Assembly: GCA_003646585.1 (NCBI GenBank)
Contig: QMLA01000011.1
Location: forward strand, 1-11,373
DNA length: 11,373 nt
Direction: 5' to 3'
Origin: Deltaproteobacteria bacterium
GTDB lineage: Bacteria > Desulfobacterota > B13-G15
Shown here: one piece after another, positions 6,715-11,373 of the stretch
Numbering within the stretch: position 1 is the first letter of the stretch
Layout of the letters: every line of letters starts with the position of its first letter
Notes under the pieces: model-generated
What the model was told of the DNA's origin: nothing
Database searches by the model: none
The model's input: only the letters and a program-made list of their open reading frames with translations
Made by a program: the position numbers and the translations under genes

Positions 6715-7643
6715 CGCCTGAAATCTCCATAGCCATACCCCTTCACAACGAAGAGGGCAATCTCCCCGGACTCTATCGGGAGCTCAAGGAGGTCCTGGAC
6801 GGAATCGGCCTCCCTTACGAGATAGTCTTCGTGAATGACGGAAGCACCGACAGAACCGGCCAGATCCTCAGGGAGATACAGGATTGTGACCCTCACGTGG
6901 TGATGGTAGATCTCGATGGCAACTTCGGGGAGGCAGCAGCCCTTTCGGCCGGTTACCGCTTCTCAAGGGGCAGGTGGATCGTGACCATGGACGGCGATGG
7001 TCAGAACGATCCGCGGGATATCCCTAAGATCCTTGAGAAGCTCAAAGAGGGGTACAAGGCCGTCAGCGGATGGCGCAGGGAACGGGAGGAGCCCTTCCTT
7101 TCGCGCGTTCTGCCATCCAAGGTCGCCAACTGGCTGATCTCGAAGGTCACCGGGTGCCGGATCCACGATACCGGCTGCGGCCTCAAGGGATACAGGGCCG
7201 AACTGGTAAGGGGATTCCAGATCCCCCACGGTTTCCACAGGTTCCTGCCGGCGCTTTTCGGCGTCAGAGGCTCAGAGGTGGCCGAAGTGCCCGTGAAGGA
7301 CCGCAGACGACAGGCTGGAAGAAGCCATTACGGCCTCTCCAGGACCTTCGAGGTCCTCAGGGAACTGCTGACCATAAGGTTCGTCCTCTCAAATCCCACC
7401 CTCTGGGAAAGAAGACTTCACAGGATAAGAAGGGGACTGGCCCTTTCGACCATAACGCTGGGAATCCTCAGCACCTTAAACCCCCTCGCAATCCCCCTGC
7501 TCATCCTTTCGGCCCTACTGCTCGCCATATCCCACGTGGTCCTCAAAAACTTAAAGCGATTTCTCAGGGTTCAAAGGCAGGGGGCTTACAGGGTAAGGGA
7601 AATAAGGGCTTCCTATTTGGAGATCGAGGAGGTCAAGCGGTGA
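6711..7643 (+). CDS. GT2 polyprenyl-phosphate glycosyltransferase (ArnC/DPM1-like)
   Basis: A 310-residue family 2 glycosyltransferase. The catalytic GT-A domain (about 4-220) shows IAIPLHNEEGNLPGLY (7-22), VNDGSTDRT (41-49), GNFGEAAALSAGY (70-82), and the metal-binding DGD at 94-96 in MDGDGQNDP (93-101). HDTGCGLKGYRAE (152-164) and AGRSHYG (202-208) follow. Two closely spaced hydrophobic segments (about 242-258 and 260-279) form a C-terminal membrane hairpin, and a basic tail ends the protein. This layout is typical of enzymes that load a sugar from a nucleotide donor onto a polyprenyl phosphate at the cytosolic face, as ArnC and dolichol-phosphate mannose synthases do. Its position between the aminotransferase and oxidoreductase makes their product the likely donor. 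The ATG overlaps the upstream stop (ATGA); a longer upstream frame only shadows the aminotransferase. Confidence 0.92.
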   Translation: MTPEISIAIPLHNEEGNLPGLYRELKEVLDGIGLPYEIVFVNDGSTDRTGQILREIQDCDPHVVMVDLDGNFGEAAALSAGYRFSRGRWIVTMDGDGQNDPRDIPKILEKLKEGYKAVSGWRREREEPFLSRVLPSKVANWLISKVTGCRIHDTGCGLKGYRAELVRGFQIPHGFHRFLPALFGVRGSEVAEVPVKDRRRQAGRSHYGLSRTFEVLRELLTIRFVLSNPTLWERRLHRIRRGLALSTITLGILSTLNPLAIPLLILSALLLAISHVVLKNLKRFLRVQRQGAYRVREIRASYLEIEEVKR

Positions 7644-8656
7644 TGAGGTTTGGCGTTTTGGGCGGCGGATATTGGGGCAAGAACATAATAAGGAATCTCT
7701 TGAAGATGCCCGGTGTGGAGGTGGCCTTGATATGCGATCCCCACAGGGGGACGAGGGAGGAGATCGCCAGGGATTTCGGGCTCAAGGTCACAGGCGAGCC
7801 TGATGCGGTCCTTGAGGCTCCGGGTATCGATGCCGTGCTGATCGTGACCCCTCCTTCCCTCCATTACCTCCCTGCGAAGAAGGCCCTTCTGGCGGGAAAG
7901 CACGTCTTTGTGGAGAAGCCCATGGCCATGGATTATGCCCAGGGGGAGGAGCTCCTCACGCTGTCAGAGAGACAGGGCAAGGTGTTGTTTGTCGATGAGA
8001 CCTTCCTCTACGATCCGGCCCTTCGCCTGGTGAAGGAACTCGTGCAAGGGGAGGCTATAGGTCCTGTGAGGCATGTCCTGTCCGAGAGGCTCGGGATGGG
8101 AAGGATAAGATGCGAATCCAATGTGTGGTGGAATTCGGCCCCCCATGACCTCTCCATCATCAGGTTCATCCTTCCGGGGAAGGTCACATCGATAACGGTC
8201 AAGGGGAACGCCTTCATTCAGGACGGCCTGGAGGATGTGGCGATGGGCCTCCTGGAACTGCAAGGGGGTGTGACGTGCTTCGTGCACCTGAGCTGGTGTC
8301 ATCCCCACAGCACTGCAAGCCTTACCGTTGTGGGTGAAAAGGGGGCCATCTTTTATGAAGGGAGGTTCAAAAAGAGAAAGGTCATCCTTTACAGGTACCA
8401 GTTCGGTGAAAAGCCCAGGGACATCGTCTGGGGGATTCCCTCTCCCAACCTCATACCCGCCCAGGCGACTGAAGAAAGGACCTGGACCGATTTCGGTCCC
8501 ACCGAGCCCCTTTACGCTTCCCTTGAGGCCTTCCTCAGGGCCATAAAGGAGGGTTTTGAAGCCCCTTCCCTGGGCAAATACTCCCTTGAGACCCTGAGGG
8601 TCCTTGACGCGGGTCATCGTTCTCTGAAAGAAGGGGGCATCAGGGTGCAGGTGTGA
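7643..8656 (+). CDS. Gfo/Idh/MocA-family sugar oxidoreductase
   Basis: A 337-residue NAD(P)-dependent sugar dehydrogenase. The N-terminal Rossmann fold has MRFGVLGGGYWGKN (1-14), CDPH (31-34), and IVTPPSLHY (67-75). The family EKP motif is at 91-93 (K92 expected to be catalytic). The C-terminal half-barrel holds VWWNSAPHDLSII (161-173), with H168 at the usual catalytic His position but Asn (N164) where many relatives have Asp. Members such as WlbA/WbpB and GnnA oxidise C3 of a UDP-N-acetylglucosamine-type sugar before a DegT aminotransferase acts; the same pairing here suggests an analogous role, though the exact sugar is unknown. GAGGAGGT at 7626-7633 serves the ATG, whose first base is the last base of the GT2 stop (TGATG). 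The next gene overlaps in GTGA. Longer upstream extensions of this frame are shadows of GT2. Confidence 0.92.
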   Translation: MRFGVLGGGYWGKNIIRNLLKMPGVEVALICDPHRGTREEIARDFGLKVTGEPDAVLEAPGIDAVLIVTPPSLHYLPAKKALLAGKHVFVEKPMAMDYAQGEELLTLSERQGKVLFVDETFLYDPALRLVKELVQGEAIGPVRHVLSERLGMGRIRCESNVWWNSAPHDLSIIRFILPGKVTSITVKGNAFIQDGLEDVAMGLLELQGGVTCFVHLSWCHPHSTASLTVVGEKGAIFYEGRFKKRKVILYRYQFGEKPRDIVWGIPSPNLIPAQATEERTWTDFGPTEPLYASLEAFLRAIKEGFEAPSLGKYSLETLRVLDAGHRSLKEGGIRVQV

Positions 8657-9588
8657 GGTCCCGGTTTGCGAAAACCCTCCTCAAGCTCTCCTTCGGGGCG
8701 ATCATACTGGTGGTGATCATCCTCAAGGTGCCGAGGGAGAGCGTGCTCCTGTCGCTGAAGGAAGCGAGGCCCCCTTTTTTCCTTCTGGCCCTGGGGATAT
8801 ACCTTGGAGGACAGGTGCTTTCGGCTTATAAATGGCGCCTGCTGGCGGAACCTTTGGGTTTCCACAGGCCCTTCAAGGACTTTGTGGCCTTTTACTTCAT
8901 AGGGATGTTCTTCAACCTCTTCATGCTCGGATCCATAGGGGGAGACGTCTATCGTGCGGCATTGCTCGCTGGTACAGAGAAGAGCCGCATGAGGTCCGCT
9001 TACAGCATCCTTGCCGAACGCTACACAGGGGGGGTGGCCCTCCTGAGCTTCTGCGCCCTTTCGGTAACCCTCTTCTTTCGGGATTCCCTCCCCTTGAGCC
9101 TGAGGACCTCGGTCTTGGGGGGACTGATCCTCGGATGGATCCTCCTCTTAACCCTCCCCGGCCTGGTAAGGGCCTTTCCCTGGCTCGGGAAATTGGCAAG
9201 GAAGGTGAAACTGGAGGACTTCACCATCTATTGGGAAAGGCCAAAGAGGGGCCTGTGGGTCCTGGGGCTTTCCTTCTGCTTTCACACCATCAATATCCTC
9301 ACTGTCGCCCTTCTGGGCACGGCCCTGGGTATCAAGGTCCCCCTGGCGGCATATTTCTTCATAGTCCCCGTGGTCGACATAATAAGCACCCTTCCCCTGA
9401 GCATAAGCGGCCTTGGACTTAGGGAGGGAGGATATGTGTTCATGTTCAAACTTTTGGGGATAGAAGCGGCAAAGGGCTTTGCATGCGGCCTTCTGGTGCT
9501 GGCAGTCGTCCTGATTTCAGGCCTCATGGGCGCAATAGTTTACTTCCTGAGCGATTACCCCGTGGTTTTGCGGAGGAAAAGGGGATGA
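8653..9588 (+). CDS. UPF0104/YbhN-type membrane protein (LPG synthase TM-like, putative flippase)
   Basis: A 311-residue multi-pass membrane protein of the family sharing the transmembrane domain of lysylphosphatidylglycerol synthase (MprF), also including YbhN and AglD-type proteins. Signatures are GSIGGDVYRAALL (93-105), SILAERYTGGVALL (118-131), and TLPLSISGLGLREGG (246-260) with the conserved Arg-Glu pair R257-E258. Hydrophobic segments fall near 13-26, 41-58, 77-94, 125-142, 153-171, 201-222, 231-250 and 277-299. The MprF domain flips lipids; many relatives lie in glycan clusters, so movement of the polyprenyl-linked sugar or another lipid across the membrane is a plausible role that the sequence does not prove. 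The GTG start overlaps the oxidoreductase stop (GTGA), and AGGGTG at 8642-8647 is a weak SD. The stop overlaps the next ATG (ATGA). Confidence 0.87.
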   Translation: MRSRFAKTLLKLSFGAIILVVIILKVPRESVLLSLKEARPPFFLLALGIYLGGQVLSAYKWRLLAEPLGFHRPFKDFVAFYFIGMFFNLFMLGSIGGDVYRAALLAGTEKSRMRSAYSILAERYTGGVALLSFCALSVTLFFRDSLPLSLRTSVLGGLILGWILLLTLPGLVRAFPWLGKLARKVKLEDFTIYWERPKRGLWVLGLSFCFHTINILTVALLGTALGIKVPLAAYFFIVPVVDIISTLPLSISGLGLREGGYVFMFKLLGIEAAKGFACGLLVLAVVLISGLMGAIVYFLSDYPVVLRRKRG

Positions 9589-11180
9589 GGGGAAGGGATG
9601 ACTTCTGGACATACTGCCTCATCTGCATCGCCCTCATCCTCCTCTTCCTGAACCTGGGAACCCGACCCCTCTTCGGAGCAGAGGGCAGATGGGCGGAAGG
9701 GGCAAGGGAGATGATCCTGCGAAACAGCTGGTTCGTCCCCACGATAAACTTCCATCCCCATATAACAAAACCCCTTCTACCCTTCTGGTTTATAAGGATA
9801 TCCGAAAAGATAGGCGCATTTAACGAACTGTCTGTGAGGATACCGGGGGCAATACTGGCCTTTTTGAGCTTCCTCTCTATGGTCTCCATTTCAAGAAGGC
9901 TGTTTACAAAACCCTTCGACCTGGTTTCTCCTTTCATATTCCTGACTTCGTGGGGTTTTGCATCCTTTGCGAGGCTTTCACAGTCGGAAATTTTTCAACT
10001 GTTTGGGATCACAGTTGCCCTGGTCGCATACCTGATCTTCATGAAAGACACATCTTTTCCGGGATATTTGTTGTTCTGGCTGGGCTTGGTATGGGGAGGG
10101 TTATCAAAAGGCCATACAGCATTTGCAGCAGGGATATTCCCGGTACTTTTTGATACCATAATTAACAGGCGATTTTATCATCTAAATCTCAAAAATTTAT
10201 TGGCCTTCACGATCGCTTCTGCAATATATTTTTTGCCATTTGTGGGAACAGCAATAGAACTCAAAAGCAACCTCCCCTTCCATCTTCTCATCAGAGAAAA
10301 CCTGCAGCAAGCAATACGGCCATACGATAACATACGCCCTTTTTACATTTACTTTTACTACTGGCCAGCATGGCTTGCTCCATGGTGCATCTTTTTACCA
10401 TTGAGTTTGTGGTGGGGAATAAAAAATTTCGGTGCCTTGAACGAGAGAACCAAATTTTTGCTGATTGCAAACATCGTGATTTTTTGCATCTTTACCCTTG
10501 CAAAAGCGAGAAGATCTTATTACATCCTCCCCATATTGCCTTACAGCACTCTCCTTATTGCCGCCTATTTGGAAAATAACTGGAATGAAATCCTCAAGAA
10601 GGTCTGCGAATTCCTGTCAATACTTCTTTTTATAGCCCTTTCCCTCAGTCCCTTTTTCATCTGGTTATGTTTGCCTTTATATTACCGATCTCCTGTTCCT
10701 CATGCAGTTATAATTGCAAGTTTAATCATTGCTGTTATTGGGGGAATTTTGTTCTTCATGAAAGATAAATTGGGATTATTCAAGATGGCCCTTTATGTAG
10801 CGTTAATGGAGGTACTTTTCCTTTGCTTTTTGCAGCCGTACTTTTCCACCCGTTCCCAGAAAGAGATTGCGTTTTTGGCCAAAGAATGTTTGAATCAGAT
10901 GGAAGCCAATAAAACGCCGCGTTTATGTGCATATAAAGGGCTTGTTGCCAATGTGTATTTTTATCTGGATATCAGAGATGCTGTTCCCGTTTATGATTCC
11001 TTCGATTTGGCGTTGAGGGAGTGTGACTTGATTTTGGGCAGTAAGAAGTCCTTAATGAGGGTCATGCCTGAAGGCAGGTTGGTGTGCAGGGAGGGGTTGA
11101 GGGGGAGGAAAGCGTACTGTTTTGTGGCCAGGGATGATTGTAAAATTGTCAAGGAGGGTCAAAGATGGACTGGGCATTGA
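9585..11180 (+). CDS. GT83-type membrane glycosyltransferase (second copy, AT-rich)
   Basis: A 531-residue polytopic GT-C glycosyltransferase related to the first GT83 gene. Its loop signature is LFGAEGRWAEGAREMI (29-44), where AEGRWAE replaces PDEPRYAE, so an acidic Glu (E33) takes the place of the catalytic-site Asp. VPTINFHPHITKPLLPFW (51-68) follows, with Lys at 62 as in the first copy. Many hydrophobic segments extend to about 425, followed by a soluble C-terminal domain. It probably also uses a polyprenyl-phosphate sugar, but with a different donor or acceptor. The ATG overlaps the upstream stop (ATGA), with GGAGG at 9572-9576. From about 9760 to 11040 the base composition is far more AT-rich than in any neighbour, while both ends of the gene look native. 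The end overlaps the Sir2 gene by 16 nt. Confidence 0.88.
   Translation: MRGRDDFWTYCLICIALILLFLNLGTRPLFGAEGRWAEGAREMILRNSWFVPTINFHPHITKPLLPFWFIRISEKIGAFNELSVRIPGAILAFLSFLSMVSISRRLFTKPFDLVSPFIFLTSWGFASFARLSQSEIFQLFGITVALVAYLIFMKDTSFPGYLLFWLGLVWGGLSKGHTAFAAGIFPVLFDTIINRRFYHLNLKNLLAFTIASAIYFLPFVGTAIELKSNLPFHLLIRENLQQAIRPYDNIRPFYIYFYYWPAWLAPWCIFLPLSLWWGIKNFGALNERTKFLLIANIVIFCIFTLAKARRSYYILPILPYSTLLIAAYLENNWNEILKKVCEFLSILLFIALSLSPFFIWLCLPLYYRSPVPHAVIIASLIIAVIGGILFFMKDKLGLFKMALYVALMEVLFLCFLQPYFSTRSQKEIAFLAKECLNQMEANKTPRLCAYKGLVANVYFYLDIRDAVPVYDSFDLALRECDLILGSKKSLMRVMPEGRLVCREGLRGRKAYCFVARDDCKIVKEGQRWTGH
11151..11157 (+). promoter_or_regulatory. Ribosome binding site for the Sir2-like gene
   Basis: AAGGAGG lies 7 nt before ATG at 11165, inside the last codons of the preceding glycosyltransferase. 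It fixes the start and suggests co-transcription. Confidence 0.8.
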
Positions 11181-11373
11181 TCCGGAGGGCTGCAGAGGAC
11201 ATATCGAAGGCTCGATGGACCGTGGCGCTGACAGGGGCGGGCATTTCGGTGGAGAGCGGGATCCCGGATTTCAGGAGTCCCGGGGGTTTGTGGTCGCGTT
11301 TTGATCCCATGGAGTATGCCCACATAGATTCCTTCAGGCGGGATCCGGAGAAGGTATGGGAGATGGTCAAGGA
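11165..11373 (+). CDS. cobB: Sir2-family NAD-dependent deacylase, N-terminal part (runs off the window)
   Basis: Sirtuins remove acetyl or other acyl groups from protein lysines using NAD+. Only the first 69 residues are present. TGAGISVESGIPDFRSPGGLW at 23-43 is the sirtuin NAD-binding signature, with the GAGIS loop and the PDFR segment intact. The catalytic His, the zinc-binding cysteines, and the Tyr/Arg pair that marks desuccinylases fall beyond the window edge or cannot be placed, so the acyl preference is open. It follows the glycosyltransferase operon with a 16-nt overlap and its own strong SD, and its base composition returns to the GC-rich level. A link to envelope sugar work is not evident; it may simply be the next gene in the transcription unit. 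The symbol follows the usual bacterial naming. Confidence 0.93.
   Translation, partial: MDWALIRRAAEDISKARWTVALTGAGISVESGIPDFRSPGGLWSRFDPMEYAHIDSFRRDPEKVWEMVK

Noticed and set aside
7070..7642. Extended N-terminus of the oxidoreductase (191 extra codons)
   Set aside because: The extension shadows the GT2 gene. The Rossmann fold begins exactly at the ATG at 7643, which has a good SD and a coupled stop.
8832..9422. Plus-strand open frame (196 codons) inside the UPF0104 gene
   Set aside because: It is an alternate frame with Pro/Gly/Arg-rich translation and no motifs; the UPF0104 frame carries the family signatures.
9585..11180. AT-rich GT83 gene as part of an insertion sequence or genomic island
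   Set aside because: No transposase, terminal repeats, target duplication or tRNA is nearby, and the gene keeps coupled starts on both sides.

Overview
The window is a densely packed, GC-rich piece of a bacterial chromosome with 13 protein-coding genes, two of them cut by the window edges. Most neighbours overlap by 1-4 nt (ATGA, GTGA or TTGA junctions) or by a little more, and no gap exceeds about 85 nt. Starts include GTG and TTG, and strong Shine-Dalgarno (SD) sites are common. I saw no tRNA, rRNA, CRISPR array, insertion sequence or clear intrinsic terminator. Frequent AGG and ATA codons, haem genes in the order hemE-hemH, a larC gene and an ArnT/DedA-type envelope operon suggest a Gram-negative bacterium, possibly a thermophilic or anaerobic one such as a Desulfobacterota or Nitrospirota relative. 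That placement is inference only.

Left, minus strand (1-2398): a tight larC-hemE-hemH operon with ATGA overlaps at both junctions. It combines a nickel-pincer cofactor enzyme (LarC) with uroporphyrinogen decarboxylase and the first 74 residues of ferrochelatase. Divergent from larC is a 95-residue ABM-fold protein (2482-2769). This meets, tail to tail with a 23-nt overlap, a minus-strand HAD-family phosphatase (2747-3370).

Right, plus strand (3436-11180): seven genes in one apparent transcription unit. In order they are a DedA membrane protein, an ArnT-like GT83 glycosyltransferase, a DegT-family sugar aminotransferase, a polyprenyl-phosphate GT2 glycosyltransferase with a C-terminal membrane hairpin, a Gfo/Idh/MocA sugar oxidoreductase, a UPF0104/YbhN-type multi-pass membrane protein, and a second GT83 enzyme. 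A Sir2-type NAD-dependent deacylase follows, overlaps the last gene by 16 nt and runs off the window.

Taken together, the seven genes read as a self-contained lipid-carrier pathway. The oxidoreductase and aminotransferase would make a nucleotide amino sugar. The GT2 would load it onto a polyprenyl phosphate, and the UPF0104 protein is a candidate for moving it across the membrane. The two GT83 enzymes would transfer it to outer-face acceptors such as lipid A, and DedA may return the spent carrier phosphate. The plan resembles the Arn (aminoarabinose) pathway, but the sugar-forming and transport parts differ, and I know of no described system with this exact set. The main oddities are an AT-rich block confined to the second GT83 gene, an 83-nt overlap between the first GT83 and the aminotransferase that looks like a frameshifted tail, and Asn in place of the usual catalytic Asp in the oxidoreductase.
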